A stretch of DNA of 64,000 nucleotides from Janthinobacterium sp. 17J80-10. Lineage in GTDB: Bacteria > Pseudomonadota > Gammaproteobacteria > Burkholderiales > Burkholderiaceae_D. The stretch spans positions 3,472,001 through 3,536,000 of the forward strand of contig NZ_CP035311.1 of assembly GCF_004114795.1 (NCBI RefSeq), written 5' to 3'. The notes below the pieces were generated by a model that was given only the letters and a program-made list of their open reading frames with translations, was not told the DNA's origin and did no database searches. Shown piece by piece: positions 1 through 10,714 of the stretch (positions within the stretch are counted from its first letter, which is position 1; each line of letters starts with the position of its first letter). A program made the translations under genes and the position numbers.

Positions 1-1961
1 GCAAAGGCAGCAACAAGTTCCGCCGGCGGCGTCACTTCTTCCGGGATCAGGAACAATCCCGCCTGCATGGCGCGGCGGCCTGGCATCACCCGGCTCGACC
101 ACACCGACAGCAGTGGCGCCAGCACAAGCGCGCCGGTGATCGGCAAAAGCCAGGGCAGGAATGCCGGGTTGAGCCAGGCAACCAGCCCGCCCCAGGCCGC
201 GCCAAGCAGCGCTTGCCAGCCGTGATGACGCAGTGCTTCGCCCCATCCGGTTTGCGCATCCTCCCGCGGCGGCGACTTCCATCCCTGGCGCCAGCCCAGC
301 AGCGCCGCCAGCACGAAGCGGCTATGGAACAGCATCCGCACAGGCGCCAGCAGCATCGAGAACAGCCATTCCAGCAGCATGCTGGCGACCACCTTCATGC
401 TGCCGCCGTATTGCTTTGCACCGCTTGCGCATACCAGCAACACCGCCAATAATTTAGGCAGGAACAGCAGCGTGGCCGTGGCACTAAACAAGGCCAGCGC
501 GCGCCCCGGATGCCATTGCGGCCAGATCGGAAACAACTGGCGCGGCTCGGTGAAATACTGCGGCTCGACCAGCGTATGCTGCGCCAGCAGCACGGTGGAC
601 AGCAACAGGAAGAGGAACCAGAGCGGCGCCGACAGGTAGGCCATCGCGCCCGTGACAAATACCGTGCGATGCACCGCATGCATGCCGCGCGCGGCAAGCA
701 GGCGGAAGTTCATCAGGTTGCCGTGACACCAGCGACGGTCGCGCTTGAGTTCGTCGAGCAGGTTCGGCGGCAACTCTTCATAACTGCCTTCGAGGTCGTA
801 GGCAATCCATACCGCCCATCCGGCGCGCCGCATCAGTGCCGCCTCGACAAAATCATGCGAGAGGATGTCGCCGGACAGGGCGCCGCGCCCGGGCAACGGC
901 GCCAGGGCGCAATGCGCCATGAAAGGCGCCAGGCGGATGATGGCATTGTGGCCCCAGTAATGCGATTCGCCTAGTTGCCAGTAATGCAGACCGGCGGTAA
1001 ACAATGGACCATATACTGCCCCGGAAAATTGCTGGACGCGCGCATACAGGGTCTCGCGCCCGATTGCCCGCGGCGCAGTCTGGATGATGCCGGCGCCGGG
1101 ATGCGCTTCCATCATGCGCACCAGGGTGGAGACGCAGTCGCCGCTCATGATGCTGTCGGCGTCGAGCACGATCATGTAGCGGAAGGCGCTGCCCCAGCGG
1201 CGGCAGAAATCGTCGAGGTTGCCGCTCTTGCGCTTGACGCGGCGGCGTCGTCGTCGATAGAAGATGCGCCCGAAACCATCGACCTCGCGGCACAGGTGCT
1301 CCCAGGCGGCCAGTTCAGCAGCGCAGATATCGGCATCGTTGCTGTCGCTCAAGATGAAAAAATCAAAATGGCCCAGCGTTCCGGCCTGGCGGATCGATTC
1401 ATAGGTGGCGCGCAAGCCGGCCATGACGCGCGCCACATCCTCGTTACAGACCGGCATGACCATGGCCGTTCTGGCCGCCATGTCGATGGTCCCCTCGCGG
1501 GCATTGCGCGACGAGACCGCAAACGAGTCACCGCCGCGCCACAATACGAGAAAGCCCGCAAGCGCCGTCCAGAAGCCGGCCGAGACCCAGCAAAAGAGAA
1601 GCGCGAACAAAGCCAGCGCGACCATCTCCAGCGGCTGCTCTCCCTGATACGGCAAGACTCTTGCCATCGACATCGTTGCCAGCGCTGTTTGCAGCAGCAT
1701 CAGCGACAGCAGGGTCAACCGGCGCAAATTGCCGGCGTGCTGCCATTTTCCTGCGACGGCAGGGTCCTCGGCCGCGTCGCCGCCCGGCGCGGGTGCGGCA
1801 TGCCGACGCCTGAACGGGCTAAGCGGCCCCCACGGCTGCGGCACCATGGCAGCGCGCTGCAGGGCGGGCGTCAGGGGCAGGCCGGCGGCTGGCGCTGGCT
1901 GTGCCGGCACCGCGGCCGCAGCCGATGCATGCCTTACTCGGCGGGCAGGATATAGCTCCAT
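1..1961 (-). CDS. opgH: Glucans biosynthesis glucosyltransferase H, 3' end outside window
   Basis: Inner-membrane family 2 glucosyltransferase that builds the beta-glucan backbone of osmoregulated periplasmic glucans from UDP-glucose. The frame is open from an ATG at 1961 to the window edge (653 codons visible), and I checked it in phase at 1457 and at the left end. Visible features are an N-terminal Pro/Ala-rich cytoplasmic stretch, hydrophobic segments, the nucleotide-sugar start [11 protein letters not shown], the acidic motif [25 protein letters not shown], and DRRWCHGN (the QxxRW-type motif of processive GT2 enzymes), followed by several membrane helices. The start overlaps the end of opgG by 28 bases, so the pair is probably translated together, as in the classical opgGH operon. 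The C-terminus lies beyond base 1. Confidence 0.93.
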   Translation of the reverse strand, partial: MELYPARRVRHASAAAAVPAQPAPAAGLPLTPALQRAAMVPQPWGPLSPFRRRHAAPAPGGDAAEDPAVAGKWQHAGNLRRLTLLSLMLLQTALATMSMARVLPYQGEQPLEMVALALFALLFCWVSAGFWTALAGFLVLWRGGDSFAVSSRNAREGTIDMAARTAMVMPVCNEDVARVMAGLRATYESIRQAGTLGHFDFFILSDSNDADICAAELAAWEHLCREVDGFGRIFYRRRRRRVKRKSGNLDDFCRRWGSAFRYMIVLDADSIMSGDCVSTLVRMMEAHPGAGIIQTAPRAIGRETLYARVQQFSGAVYGPLFTAGLHYWQLGESHYWGHNAIIRLAPFMAHCALAPLPGRGALSGDILSHDFVEAALMRRAGWAVWIAYDLEGSYEELPPNLLDELKRDRRWCHGNLMNFRLLAARGMHAVHRTVFVTGAMAYLSAPLWFLFLLLSTVLLAQHTLVEPQYFTEPRQLFPIWPQWHPGRALALFSATATLLFLPKLLAVLLVCASGAKQYGGSMKVVASMLLEWLFSMLLAPVRMLFHSRFVLAALLGWRQGWKSPPREDAQTGWGEALRHHGWQALLGAAWGGLVAWLNPAFLPWLLPITGALVLAPLLSVWSSRVMPGRRAMQAGLFLIPEEVTPPAELVAAF

Positions 1962-3469
1962 GTTTCAGACAAGGTTTGTTGATCGTTGCGCAAGTGTCCA
2001 CGGATTTCCACGGGCTTTTTGTCGTCATCGCGATGAAAGCGCAAAGCCACGCGCCAGCCGCCTGTCACCGCATTGCGATATGCCTGTTGCGACAGGATCC
2101 TGGCATTGGCATCGGCGGCAAAGTTTGGATTGACGCGCGCATCGGCCGCCAGCGACTGCAAGGCCGGTCCTTCAAAATCAATGGACAGGGCAATGCTGTC
2201 ATCGGGCTTGGGCAAATAGCCATGGCCGCGCCGGGTTTGCGTCACCCAGGCCAGCGGTGAACGCGCCTGTTGCTGCCCCTGCCAGAGAATGCTGTACTCC
2301 AGGTCGACCGGCTTGCCAACGGCAGGCGCTGCCTGCGGCACCCAGAATGCGACGACATTGTCATTGGTCTCATCCGGTGTCGGAATCTGTACCAGCTCGA
2401 CACGGCCTGCGCCCCATTTGCCCTTCGGTTCAATCCAGGCGCCCGGCCGCATTTCATAGCGCGCTTCCAGGTCCTGGTAACTGGCGAATTGCCGGTCGCG
2501 CTGCATCAGTCCGAAGCCCCGCGGATCGCTCAGCGCAAACGAGGTCACCAGCAGGCGCTTGGGGTTGACCAGTGGCCGCCAGATCCATTCGCCGCTGGCC
2601 GCGTGGATGGCCAGGCCGTCGGAATCGTGGACTTCAGGGCGGTAATCGTTGCTTGCAGCCGGCTGGTTCTCGCCAAACAGATACATGCTCGTCAATGGCG
2701 CAAAACCCGGCTTGGCAAGAACGTCGCGCAGGTACAGGCGCGCCTTGACGTCGACTGCGGTCGACTCGTCAGGCTTGAGAACGAAACGGTAAGCGCCGCT
2801 GGCGCGCGGTGAATCGAGCAAGGCATAGATCGTCAATTCCCGCGCATGCGGGCGCGGACGCTCGATCCAGAATTTTATGAATCGCGGAAATTCCTCTCCC
2901 GAAGGCACCGCCGTATCAATCGCCAGCGCACGGGCAGACAAGCCGTATAACTGGCCCTTTCCCAATGCACGAAAATAGCTTGCCCCCAGAAATACCAGGG
3001 CCTCGTCCTTGTACTGCGCCGTGTTTAGCGGGTAGTGCACGCGAAAGCCGGCAAATCCCAATCCTTCCAGATCGGCCGGATCGAGGCGGTTCTTGCCGTA
3101 ATCGAACTGCGCCGGGGAGTAAGTGATCGGGCGTACCCGCTTGCCGTCGATCTCATGGAGCGCGACCGGGCTGTCGTACAGCGGGCCCTGGTGGAAGAAC
3201 GCCAGTTCAAACGGCAGACCGTCACGCTGCCAGTGAAAATGCCGTGGTTTGAAGCGGATATCGCGATACTGGTCGTAACTCAGCCGGGCGAGGCCCTTGG
3301 GCAAATTTTTTTCCGGTGCCTGGTAAGGACTGGCAGCCAGCCGCTTGGCCTGGTTTGCTACATCGTTGAAGCCGAAAGCAATTGCCGCCGGGCACGCCAG
3401 CGCCAACAGCCAGCAACCCAGCAGGGCCGGCCAGGTGGAACCGGCAATTTTCCGTAAATTGAAAAGCAT
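1934..3469 (-). CDS. opgG: Glucans biosynthesis protein G
   Basis: Periplasmic protein needed for osmoregulated periplasmic glucan synthesis; it is thought to act on the glucan backbone after OpgH export. It has 511 residues, the usual family length. An N-terminal signal peptide is clear (hydrophobic [16 protein letters not shown], cleavage near AFG). The mature part opens with [16 protein letters not shown] and [13 protein letters not shown], typical of the MdoG/OpgG family. Promoter-proximal gene of opgGH. The leader holds a hairpin at 3481-3509 and a large nested inverted repeat at 3546-3604, which may affect expression. Confidence 0.95.
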   Translation of the reverse strand: MLFNLRKIAGSTWPALLGCWLLALACPAAIAFGFNDVANQAKRLAASPYQAPEKNLPKGLARLSYDQYRDIRFKPRHFHWQRDGLPFELAFFHQGPLYDSPVALHEIDGKRVRPITYSPAQFDYGKNRLDPADLEGLGFAGFRVHYPLNTAQYKDEALVFLGASYFRALGKGQLYGLSARALAIDTAVPSGEEFPRFIKFWIERPRPHARELTIYALLDSPRASGAYRFVLKPDESTAVDVKARLYLRDVLAKPGFAPLTSMYLFGENQPAASNDYRPEVHDSDGLAIHAASGEWIWRPLVNPKRLLVTSFALSDPRGFGLMQRDRQFASYQDLEARYEMRPGAWIEPKGKWGAGRVELVQIPTPDETNDNVVAFWVPQAAPAVGKPVDLEYSILWQGQQQARSPLAWVTQTRRGHGYLPKPDDSIALSIDFEGPALQSLAADARVNPNFAADANARILSQQAYRNAVTGGWRVALRFHRDDDKKPVEIRGHLRNDQQTLSETWSYILPAE

Positions 3470-3480
3470 GGAAAGTCCAA

Positions 3481-3509
3481 CGATATGCAGGAGAGGAACC
3501 TGCTTATCG
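3481..3509 (-). promoter_or_regulatory. Hairpin just upstream of opgG
   Basis: An 11-base arm at 3481-3491 pairs with 3499-3509 with one mismatch around a 7-base loop. It ends 12 bases before the opgG ATG, next to the weak GGA that would serve as ribosome binding site. It could tune translation; this is inference from structure only. Confidence 0.4.
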
Positions 3510-3545
3510 TGCCAGATTGGACTTCAGTGTTTTTGAGTGGGAGCA

Positions 3546-3604
3546 ATAACGATCAGAAAGGAGACACTTTGTCTTGAGCGCTCTCAAAACAAAGTGATCG
3601 TTAT
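3546..3604. repeat. Nested inverted repeat upstream of opgG
   Basis: Outer arms ATAACGATCA (3546-3555) and TGATCGTTAT (3595-3604) are exact complements. Inside, 3565-3596 is a 32-base near-palindrome: CACTTTGT and TTGAG pair with CTCAA and ACAAAGTG, with one mismatch. It lies between opgG and the small membrane gene at 3664-3855. It could be an operator or a cruciform; no T-tract follows on either strand, so a terminator is less likely. Confidence 0.5.
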
Positions 3605-3663
3605 CGTGCAAATTGGTAAGTAAATCGAACGCAAGAGCGGAACTGATCGCGACGGCCTGCGCC

Positions 3664-3855
3664 TCAAGCCTGTTGCCGCACCTTTACGCGCACGTCCACG
3701 GCAGGCTTTTCACGATCGGACTGGGTAGCGTTTTCTTCCTTGCGCAACAAATGGATAAAAAAGAAAAAAACGATTGCTGCAAGCGTAATCGAGACAAGGA
3801 GGAACAATAAATCTTTAGAAACAAAGATTGGAAACAGGCTGGCCAGGGCGTCCAT
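3664..3855 (-). CDS. Small single-span membrane protein, unknown function
   Basis: A 63-residue protein. After a short N-terminus (MDALASLFPIFVSKD) comes one strongly hydrophobic helix with a run of phenylalanines, then a charged, probably cytoplasmic tail rich in Lys, Glu and Arg. An AAGGA ribosome binding site sits about eight bases before the ATG, which supports a real gene. I do not recognise the family. It lies upstream of opgG on the same strand, separated from it by the nested inverted repeat. Confidence 0.55.
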   Translation of the reverse strand: MDALASLFPIFVSKDLLFLLVSITLAAIVFFFFIHLLRKEENATQSDREKPAVDVRVKVRQQA

Positions 3856-4201
3856 AAAATGATCCTTTTTGCGCTATTGCGCGAAGAATGGAAAAGATGC
3901 AATCGGCCTCAAGAACCCGGGGCCTGGGTGGGTGAAAAACCCACGAAATTTCTACTGAGCGAATTGCGAGCGCACAACTAAAGCATAGGCGCGATGGCAG
4001 CTCATTGCATCTTCTAAATAGGCAAATACCGCCGTTTTAACAATCGTTGACACTACTGCTCAAAAGCAAACACCCCATCCCGCCAAACAATTTACATGTG
4101 GAAATATTTTTACCTAAGCTCGGGCGCCAGCGAACTCTCGCCGATCTGGTTACAATTCTTGTTTATCCGCGTCCTGGCGCAATGCCGGATGCCAGCCTGC
4201 C
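3856..4201. other. Intergenic region between divergent genes
   Basis: No convincing gene. It must hold the promoters for the small membrane gene (minus) and the flavin monooxygenase (plus), but I could not assign -35/-10 boxes with confidence. A short hairpin GTGGGT-GAAAA-ACCCAC lies at 3928-3944. Confidence 0.5.
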
Positions 4202-5212
4202 ATGCCTGCTTCACCTTCCCTGTCCGTACTGGATCTTTCACCGATTGCCGAAGGCAGCGATGCCGGTCAATCCCTGCGCAACACGCTCGACCTGGCGCGC
4301 CATTGCGAGCGCCTGGGCTTTCGCCGCTACTGGTTGGCGGAGCACCACAGCATGCCGGGCATCGCCAGCGCTGCAACTGCGGTCGTGATCGGCCACGTCG
4401 CTGCCGGCACCTCTACGATCCGCGTTGGCGCCGGCGGCATCATGCTGCCCAACCATGCGCCGCTGGTGATTGCCGAACAATTCGGCACGCTGGAATCGCT
4501 TTTCCCGGGCCGCATCGACCTGGGCCTTGGCCGCGCGCCGGGCTCGGACCAGGCCACCGCGCGCGCATTGCGCCGCAACCTGGACTCCGACCCGGACCAG
4601 TTCCCGCAGGACGTGCAGGAACTGATGCATTATTTTGATCCCGTCCAGGCCGGCCAGGCGGTGCGTGCCGTGCCTGGAGCGGGTCTGCAGGTGCCGATCT
4701 GGATTCTCGGCTCCAGCCTGTTCGGCGCCCAGCTGGCGGCGGAACTCGGCTTGCCCTATGCCTTCGCCTCGCATTTCGCGCCGGCGCAAATGATGCAGGC
4801 AATTGCGCTGTACCGGGCGCGTTTCCGCCCGTCGCGCCATTTGCAAAAACCCTACGTGATGCTGGGCTTGAGCGTATTTGCCGCAGACAGCGACGAACAA
4901 GCCCGTTTCATCGCCAGCTCGGCGCAGCAAGCCTTCGTCAACCTGCGCAGCGGACATCCCACGCTGCTGCAGCCGCCGGTCGCAGGCTATGTCGAAAGCC
5001 TCTTGCCGCACCAGCTTGCCATTCTTGAACACACCATGTCCTGCAGCGTCATCGGCGGCCCCGACACGGTGCAACGCGGCATTGCTGCCTTTCTTGAAAG
5101 CACTGGCGCCGACGAATTGATGATTACCTCGCAAATCTTCAGCCATGGCGCACGCCTGCATTCCTACGCGTTGACGGCTGCGGCGGCAGGCATGCGCGAA
5201 CTGCAGGCCTGA
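4202..5212 (+). CDS. LLM-class flavin-dependent oxidoreductase
   Basis: Bacterial luciferase-like monooxygenase of 336 residues, of the MsnO8/YhbW-like group that uses reduced flavin. Family landmarks are the N-terminal [11 protein letters not shown], the barrel segment [40 protein letters not shown], and [16 protein letters not shown]. These correspond to the flavin-binding strands of the TIM barrel. The substrate cannot be predicted. The gene ends four bases before the start of the downstream exporter gene, so the two are almost certainly co-transcribed. Confidence 0.88.
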   Translation: MPASPSLSVLDLSPIAEGSDAGQSLRNTLDLARHCERLGFRRYWLAEHHSMPGIASAATAVVIGHVAAGTSTIRVGAGGIMLPNHAPLVIAEQFGTLESLFPGRIDLGLGRAPGSDQATARALRRNLDSDPDQFPQDVQELMHYFDPVQAGQAVRAVPGAGLQVPIWILGSSLFGAQLAAELGLPYAFASHFAPAQMMQAIALYRARFRPSRHLQKPYVMLGLSVFAADSDEQARFIASSAQQAFVNLRSGHPTLLQPPVAGYVESLLPHQLAILEHTMSCSVIGGPDTVQRGIAAFLESTGADELMITSQIFSHGARLHSYALTAAAAGMRELQA

Positions 5213-5216
5213 CACG

Positions 5217-6452
5217 ATGGAAACCATACAAGTTCCACCTCCTGCACCAGCGCATATCCGTCCACCCGGGCCCATCCTGCTGGCGATTCTGCTGGCAGGC
5301 CTGGCCATGCTCGGGCCCTTTTCGATCGACACTTACCTGCCTGCCTTTCCCAACATACAGGCAACCCTGCATGCCAGCCCGATCCAGGTGCAACAAACGC
5401 TGACTGCCTACATGGTGGCATTTGCGCTGATGATCCTGTGGCACGGCGCGCTGTCCGATGCCTTTGGCCGGCGCAATATCATCCTGGCTTCGCTGGCAGT
5501 ATTCGCCGTCGCCTCGCTCGGCTGCGCCGCGGTGCACAGCATCGAATACCTGTGGGCCTTTCGCATCCTGCAAGGCGTCTCCGCCGGCGCAGGCGTCGTG
5601 ATCGGCCGCGCGCTCATCCGCGACATGTATGCCGATGCCCGCGCCGCGCGCCTGCTGTCACTGGTCACCATGATCTTTTCGATCGCCCCGGCCATCGCGC
5701 CGATCCTGGGCGGCTGGATTGTCAAGTTGCTCGACTGGCGTTCGATCTTCCTGTTCCTGTTCATCTACACGCTGCTGCTGTTCTGGCTTTGCTACAAACG
5801 GCTGCCGGAAACGCTGCCGCCTGAACAGCGGCAACCCTTTAATCCCGCGTTCCTTGCGCAAAGCTACAAGAAAGTATTGCGCTCGCCATTGTTCCACCTG
5901 AAATCCGGTGCGGTCGCCTTCAACTTTGCCGGCCTGTTCCTGTACGTCGCCGCCGCGCCGGTCTTCATCACGCGGCATCTTGGGCTGGGGCCCGACCAGT
6001 TCGGCTGGCAATTCATACCGGCTGTGGGCGGGATTTTCCTGGGGGCGCTCGCCGCCAACCGGCTGGCCGGCAAAATGCCGGTGCCCAGGCAGGTACTCAT
6101 CGGCTTTTGCTTCCTCGTCGGCGCGGGCGTGCTCAATGTCGCCTACCATGCATTTTTCCCTGCCGCCGTGCCCTGGTCGGTCGCGCCGCTTTTTTTCTAT
6201 ACCTTCGGCATGTCGGTAGTCGCTCCGGGCGTCACCTTCATGGTGCTCGATCTCTTCCCGGAAATACGGGGCACCGTCGCCTCGTGCCAGTCATTTACGC
6301 AAACCATGCTGGGCGCCATTGTCGCCGGCGTCATTGCCCCGCTGCTCTGGCACTCGGTGCTGTGGCTGGCCATCGGCCAGCTCGCCATGGCGGTAATCGC
6401 GCTGGCCTTATGGCTGGGGGCGCGCGCGAAACTGCGCGCAAGCCCACGGTAA
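5217..6452 (+). CDS. Bcr/CflA-type major facilitator exporter
   Basis: Inner-membrane drug/proton antiporter-like protein of 411 residues with about twelve predicted helices. The first helix carries PFSIDTYLPAFPNI, and the loop after helix 2 reads GALSDAFGRRNIILASL, the MFS motif A of the drug-resistance families. RILQGVSAGAGVVIGRALIRD matches helix 4 of the Bcr/CflA subfamily. It follows the flavin monooxygenase by four bases, so the pair may modify and export the same small molecule (inference). Confidence 0.88.
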   Translation: METIQVPPPAPAHIRPPGPILLAILLAGLAMLGPFSIDTYLPAFPNIQATLHASPIQVQQTLTAYMVAFALMILWHGALSDAFGRRNIILASLAVFAVASLGCAAVHSIEYLWAFRILQGVSAGAGVVIGRALIRDMYADARAARLLSLVTMIFSIAPAIAPILGGWIVKLLDWRSIFLFLFIYTLLLFWLCYKRLPETLPPEQRQPFNPAFLAQSYKKVLRSPLFHLKSGAVAFNFAGLFLYVAAAPVFITRHLGLGPDQFGWQFIPAVGGIFLGALAANRLAGKMPVPRQVLIGFCFLVGAGVLNVAYHAFFPAAVPWSVAPLFFYTFGMSVVAPGVTFMVLDLFPEIRGTVASCQSFTQTMLGAIVAGVIAPLLWHSVLWLAIGQLAMAVIALALWLGARAKLRASPR

Positions 6453-6483
6453 AACGGCCGGTTCTCGCTAATTGCGGCAGTGA

Positions 6484-7722
6484 TCAGCCGCCGCTTGCGG
6501 CAAGCCGCAGCTGCAGTTTTTTCGCGCCGCGGGGCACCGACTCAACCAGCACTTGCGGCTCGCCCGGACTCGGCGTGGCACTGCCGGTTCGGGAAATGCG
6601 TGCGCCCACCACGACCGTGGCATGATCCGACAGTTTCGATCCAGGCATCATCGCCATGCTGTCGTCAAGCACGAAACTCACAGGCAAGTCGCGCACCTGC
6701 TTGCGCAGCACTGCCAGCGGAAAACGCGGACCGGACACCGCACGCGCATAAATGAAAACCGTATCGCTATCCTTCACCTGCGCGCGCAGCGCGGGATCGA
6801 TCTCCACCCGGCCTTCCAACCGGTGGTCCCCCGCTACTGCGACTTGTGAGGCGGCAGCGACCGGCGCCTTTGCCGTCGCCGGCGCGCCCTTGCCCATCAT
6901 CGCACGTGCCTCGTTCATGCTCGCAGTAGTCGAGCGGGCAATCTCGGAGTCCGCCGGCGCGAGATCCATGATCTTTTGCCAGCGCGTCAGCGCCGCGGCA
7001 TAGTCGCGCCGCTCGAATGCGGCGCTGCCCGCCAGCGCCAGCGCCTTGAAGTGTCCCGGATCGATTGCCAGTGCGCGCTCGACCAGCTTTTCCGGCTCGC
7101 CCTGCAGGCTGCGGTTCAGCACCATCGCCAGCGTATCGGCATAATCGGCCAGCAAGTCAGCATCGCCGGGTGTTTTCGCAAGCAGGTGGGCATAGGCATT
7201 GCTCGCGTCGCGGTGGCGCTCCAGGGCGTTGTAGGATCGCGCCAACATGTGCCAGCCCTCGATATCATCCGGCCGGTCCTTTAGCCGCTGCGCCAGCGCC
7301 TCGACCATCGCCTCGATCGGCTGCGGCGCGGCGTCGTGGGGATTGTCGCGCACGCTTTCCAGCGCCAGTGGCGAACCCAGCAGGATATACAAGACACTCG
7401 CCAGGGCCGGCAATGCCAGCAACAGTCCGGCCGAGGTCCAGCGCGCCGGCGCCCTTGCCGTGGCGACGCGCGCCGGCAAGCCCACTTCTTCGGCGACCCG
7501 CCGCTCCAGTTCCAGGCGGGCGCTGTCATATGCGGCGCGCCCGATCACACCCGCAGCGAGATCGGCCTCAAGTTCGCGCAACTGGTCGCGCAGCACCGCC
7601 AGGTTCAGGTCATCGCGCCGCACCTGCCCTTCCTCCGCATCGTCCCGTCGCAATAGCGGCGGCAAAAGAAACAGCAATGCGCAGGCCGTCAATGCAAACG
7701 CCGCCAGCAAAAATGCACTCAT
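6484..7722 (-). CDS. ccmI: Cytochrome c maturation protein CcmI (CycH-like)
   Basis: Apocytochrome c chaperone of the system I haem lyase complex; it presents the C-terminus of the apocytochrome to CcmF/CcmH. 412 residues: two N-terminal membrane helices flanking a cytoplasmic coiled coil (LRDQLRELEADLAAG, LELERRVAEEVG), then a periplasmic TPR region (WHMLARSYNALERHRDA, ALAIDPGHFKALALAGSAAF), then a C-terminal beta-rich domain. It is the last gene of the ccm operon and overlaps ccmH by four bases. Confidence 0.92.
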   Translation of the reverse strand: MSAFLLAAFALTACALLFLLPPLLRRDDAEEGQVRRDDLNLAVLRDQLRELEADLAAGVIGRAAYDSARLELERRVAEEVGLPARVATARAPARWTSAGLLLALPALASVLYILLGSPLALESVRDNPHDAAPQPIEAMVEALAQRLKDRPDDIEGWHMLARSYNALERHRDASNAYAHLLAKTPGDADLLADYADTLAMVLNRSLQGEPEKLVERALAIDPGHFKALALAGSAAFERRDYAAALTRWQKIMDLAPADSEIARSTTASMNEARAMMGKGAPATAKAPVAAASQVAVAGDHRLEGRVEIDPALRAQVKDSDTVFIYARAVSGPRFPLAVLRKQVRDLPVSFVLDDSMAMMPGSKLSDHATVVVGARISRTGSATPSPGEPQVLVESVPRGAKKLQLRLAASGG

Positions 7723-8198
7723 GGCTTATCTCCCTGCACAACATGCCCATCGTCTCCGGCGAGCAGTTCCGCTGCCCGCTGGCGTTCAATATCGGTCAAG
7801 GCGTCTATGGGACGGCGCCGGGCCAGCCTGAGCAGAAGTGCCGCAACAGCGGCTGCCAGCAGCACGAAAGGCCCGAACCACAGCAGCCAGGTCGACGTTT
7901 TCACGGGAGGACGGTACAACACGAAATCGCCATAGCGCGCCACCATGTAGTCCACCACTTGTTGCTCGGACTGGCCGGCGGCCAGTTTTTCGCGCACCTG
8001 GTTTTTCAGGTCGAGTGCCAGAGCCGCATTGGAATCGGCCAGCGACTGGTTCTGGCATACCAGGCAACGCAGCTGTTCGGACAAGGCCGCCACACGTTTT
8101 TCCAGCACCGGGTCAGTCGCGCCTCCCGCCGGCACCGAAGCCTGCGCCGGGAGCGCCAGCAGTACCTGCAACATGCAGGCGCAAATAAATTTATGCAC
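7719..8198 (-). CDS. ccmH: Cytochrome c maturation protein CcmH (CcmH/CycL type)
   Basis: Membrane-anchored periplasmic thiol-disulfide protein that keeps the CxxCH cysteines of apocytochrome c reduced. 159 residues with an N-terminal signal peptide, the diagnostic LRCLVCQNQSLADSNA motif (LRCxxC), DLKNQVREKLAAGQS, VARYGDFVLYRPP and one C-terminal membrane helix. This is the short form; the TPR part is supplied by the separate ccmI. It overlaps ccmG by eight bases and ccmI by four. Confidence 0.95.
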   Translation of the reverse strand: MHKFICACMLQVLLALPAQASVPAGGATDPVLEKRVAALSEQLRCLVCQNQSLADSNAALALDLKNQVREKLAAGQSEQQVVDYMVARYGDFVLYRPPVKTSTWLLWFGPFVLLAAAVAALLLRLARRRPIDALTDIERQRAAELLAGDDGHVVQGDKP

Positions 8199-8718
8199 GG
8201 TTCAACTCCCTGAGCAGGGGCAGCAGGCGACTCTCGACGTCCTTCGGAGTCAGCGGGCCGGTGATTTTCAAGCGGATGATGCCCTGCTTGTCGACCACGA
8301 AAGTTTCCGGCACCCCATACACGCCGTAATCGATACCGACACGTCCCTCGCCATCAAAAGCCGATACGGCATAGGGATCGCCATGTTCGCGCAGCCAGGC
8401 AGCGCCCTGGTCGCGCCCATCCTTGTAATTGAGGCCCACCAGCGGCACACCTGCGGTTTTGGCTAGGTCCATCAATACCGGATGCTCCTGGCGGCAGGCC
8501 ACGCACCATGAAGCCCAGACATTGAAGATCCAGACCTGCCCGGCCATTTGGCGCGCCGAGACAGTCTCGGCCGGCGCATGCAGTTGCGGCAGCACGAACG
8601 CCGGCGCAGGCTTGCCGATCAAGGGCGACGGCACCTCGCGCGGATTCAGGCGCAAGCCAATGGCGAGAAATGCCAGCAGCACCAGAAAGCCGATGAACGG
8701 CAACAGGAAACGCCGCAT
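8191..8718 (-). CDS. ccmG: Thiol:disulfide interchange protein CcmG/DsbE
   Basis: Membrane-tethered periplasmic thioredoxin that reduces the haem-binding cysteines during cytochrome c maturation. From the ATG at 8718 it has 175 residues: one N-terminal helix (RRFLLPFIGFLVLLAFLAIG), then a thioredoxin fold with the active site ASWCVACRQEHP (CVAC) and VYGVPETFVVDKQG carrying the cis-Pro. I chose 8718 over a longer frame because GGGAGG lies just upstream and the start follows the ccmF stop by one base. Confidence 0.94.
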   Translation of the reverse strand: MRRFLLPFIGFLVLLAFLAIGLRLNPREVPSPLIGKPAPAFVLPQLHAPAETVSARQMAGQVWIFNVWASWCVACRQEHPVLMDLAKTAGVPLVGLNYKDGRDQGAAWLREHGDPYAVSAFDGEGRVGIDYGVYGVPETFVVDKQGIIRLKITGPLTPKDVESRLLPLLRELNRA

Positions 8719-8719
8719 G

Positions 8720-10714
8720 TCAGCCTCCCGCGCCGGCCGGCGCCGTGCCTGCAGCCACCGGCACGGTGCGGCTGCGGCGCGCGGCAATGCGATAGCGCCG
8801 GTCGGATGCGGCCAGCAAGCCGCCGAACGCCATGATCAGGCATCCGCCCCAGATCCAGCCAACGAAGGGCTTGTGCTGGATGCGCACGATCCAGGTCTGG
8901 CGGTCGATCGCCTCGCCCAGCGAGACATACAGGTCGCGCGTCAGGCTGCGGTGGATTGCCGCCTCAGTCATCGGCATTTCCTGCGCCATGTACAGGCGCT
9001 TTTGCGGCGTCATGGTCGCAACAGGACGTCCCTCGCGCGTAACCTCGAAAGCGGCTTGCGCGGCGACATAATTGGCGCCCCTGGCCTCGCCAATACCTGT
9101 CAGGCGGAACTGGTAGCCGCCGACGCTGGCAATGTCGCCCTGCTGCATGCGCACGTCTTCGCCGCTTTCCATGCCCTTGACCAGCGTCACGCCGATCACG
9201 AATACACCGATGCCCGCATGGGCCACCAGCATTGCCCAGTAACTGCGCGGCTGGCTGCGTAATCTCTTGCCCCAAGGGGTGCCGGCCGGCGCATGGCGCA
9301 GGCGCTCAAGCAGGTGCGACGCGGTCGCCAGCAAGATCCAGCTGGCCAGCGTCAGCCCCAGCACCACCATGGGCGACGCAGCACCGCTGGCCGCAGCTGC
9401 CAGGAGGCCCAGCGCAATCGCCGCCAGCGCCACCCAGCGCAGCTGGCGCGCCAGTTCCGGCAGCGACGCCTGCTTCCAGCGCACGAAGGGGGCCACCGCC
9501 ATCAACAGCAATACCGGCGCCATCAATGGCACGAATACCGCCTCGAAATACGGTGGCCCGACCGAGATCTTGCCGAGATTGAGGGCATCCAGGAACAATG
9601 GATACAGGGTGCCGAGGAATACCGTGCCCGCCGCCACCAGCAGCAGCACATTATTCATCAGCAGGGTCGATTCGCGCGAGACCGGCGCAAAGGCGCCGCC
9701 GACGCCCACCGATGGCGCGCGCCAGGCATACAGCAAGAGCGAGCCGCCGATGACGATCGCCAGAAATGCCAGGATATAGGCGCCGCGCGCCGGATCGGTG
9801 GCGAAGGCATGCACCGAGGTCAGTACGCCCGAACGCACCAGGAAGGTGCCGAGCAGCGATAGCGAGAAGGTGACGATTGCCAGCAGCACCGTCCAGTTCC
9901 GGAAGCTGCCGCGCTTTTCCGTCACGGCCAGCGAATGGATCAGCGCGGTGCCGACCAGCCATGGCATGAAGGAGGCATTTTCCACCGCATCCCAGAACCA
10001 CCAGCCGCCCCAGCCAAGCTCGTAATACGCCCAGAAGCTGCCCATGAAAATCCCCAGCGTCAGGAACACCCATGCGACGGTGGTCCAGGGCCGTGACCAG
10101 CGCGCCCAGGCGCTGTCGAGCCTGCCTTCCAGCAGCGCCGCGATGGCAAAGGCGAAGGCCACGGAAAAGCCGACATACCCCATGTACAGCAAGGGCGGAT
10201 GGATGATCATGCCGAAATCCTGCAGCAGCGGATTGAGGTCGCGCCCGTCCGCCGGCGCCGGCAGCAGCCGCTCGAAGGGATTGGAGGTAAACAAAAGAAA
10301 ACTCAGGAAGCCGACGCTGACCAGCCCCATCACGCCCAGCACGCGCGCGACCGTCTCCTGCGGCAGCTGGCGGCTTAACAGCGCAACGGCAAAGGTCCAC
10401 AGCGCCAGGATCGTCACCCACAACAAAAGCGAGCCCTCATGCGCGCCCCAGGTCGCGGCGATGCGAAAATGCAGCGGCAGGTTCAGGTTCGAATTTGCCG
10501 CCACATAAGCGACTGAAAAGTCGTTCACGGCAAAGCTGTGCGCCAGGCAAACGAACGCCAGGCAAAGAAAGGCAAACTGACCGCCGGCTGCCGGCCGCGC
10601 CAGCGCCATCCAGCGACGTCGTCCGGTGGCCGCGCCAGCCAGCGGCAGCGTGCCCAGTACCAGCGCCAGGCACAGCGCCAGCATCACGGCAAAATTGCCG
10701 ATTTCCGCAATCAT
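8720..10714 (-). CDS. ccmF: Haem lyase CcmF
   Basis: Large polytopic membrane subunit that transfers haem from holo-CcmE to apocytochrome c. 664 residues with many helices. The tryptophan-rich WWD motif reads [20 protein letters not shown], flanked by conserved histidines ([30 protein letters not shown]). The C-terminal periplasmic part reads [17 protein letters not shown] and [18 protein letters not shown]. The ATG has GGAG seven bases upstream and overlaps the ccmE stop by four bases. Confidence 0.96.
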   Translation of the reverse strand: MIAEIGNFAVMLALCLALVLGTLPLAGAATGRRRWMALARPAAGGQFAFLCLAFVCLAHSFAVNDFSVAYVAANSNLNLPLHFRIAATWGAHEGSLLLWVTILALWTFAVALLSRQLPQETVARVLGVMGLVSVGFLSFLLFTSNPFERLLPAPADGRDLNPLLQDFGMIIHPPLLYMGYVGFSVAFAFAIAALLEGRLDSAWARWSRPWTTVAWVFLTLGIFMGSFWAYYELGWGGWWFWDAVENASFMPWLVGTALIHSLAVTEKRGSFRNWTVLLAIVTFSLSLLGTFLVRSGVLTSVHAFATDPARGAYILAFLAIVIGGSLLLYAWRAPSVGVGGAFAPVSRESTLLMNNVLLLVAAGTVFLGTLYPLFLDALNLGKISVGPPYFEAVFVPLMAPVLLLMAVAPFVRWKQASLPELARQLRWVALAAIALGLLAAAASGAASPMVVLGLTLASWILLATASHLLERLRHAPAGTPWGKRLRSQPRSYWAMLVAHAGIGVFVIGVTLVKGMESGEDVRMQQGDIASVGGYQFRLTGIGEARGANYVAAQAAFEVTREGRPVATMTPQKRLYMAQEMPMTEAAIHRSLTRDLYVSLGEAIDRQTWIVRIQHKPFVGWIWGGCLIMAFGGLLAASDRRYRIAARRSRTVPVAAGTAPAGAGG

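Noticed and set aside
4238-5332. 364-codon minus-strand frame
   Set aside because: Antisense of the flavin monooxygenase gene, which has clear family motifs.
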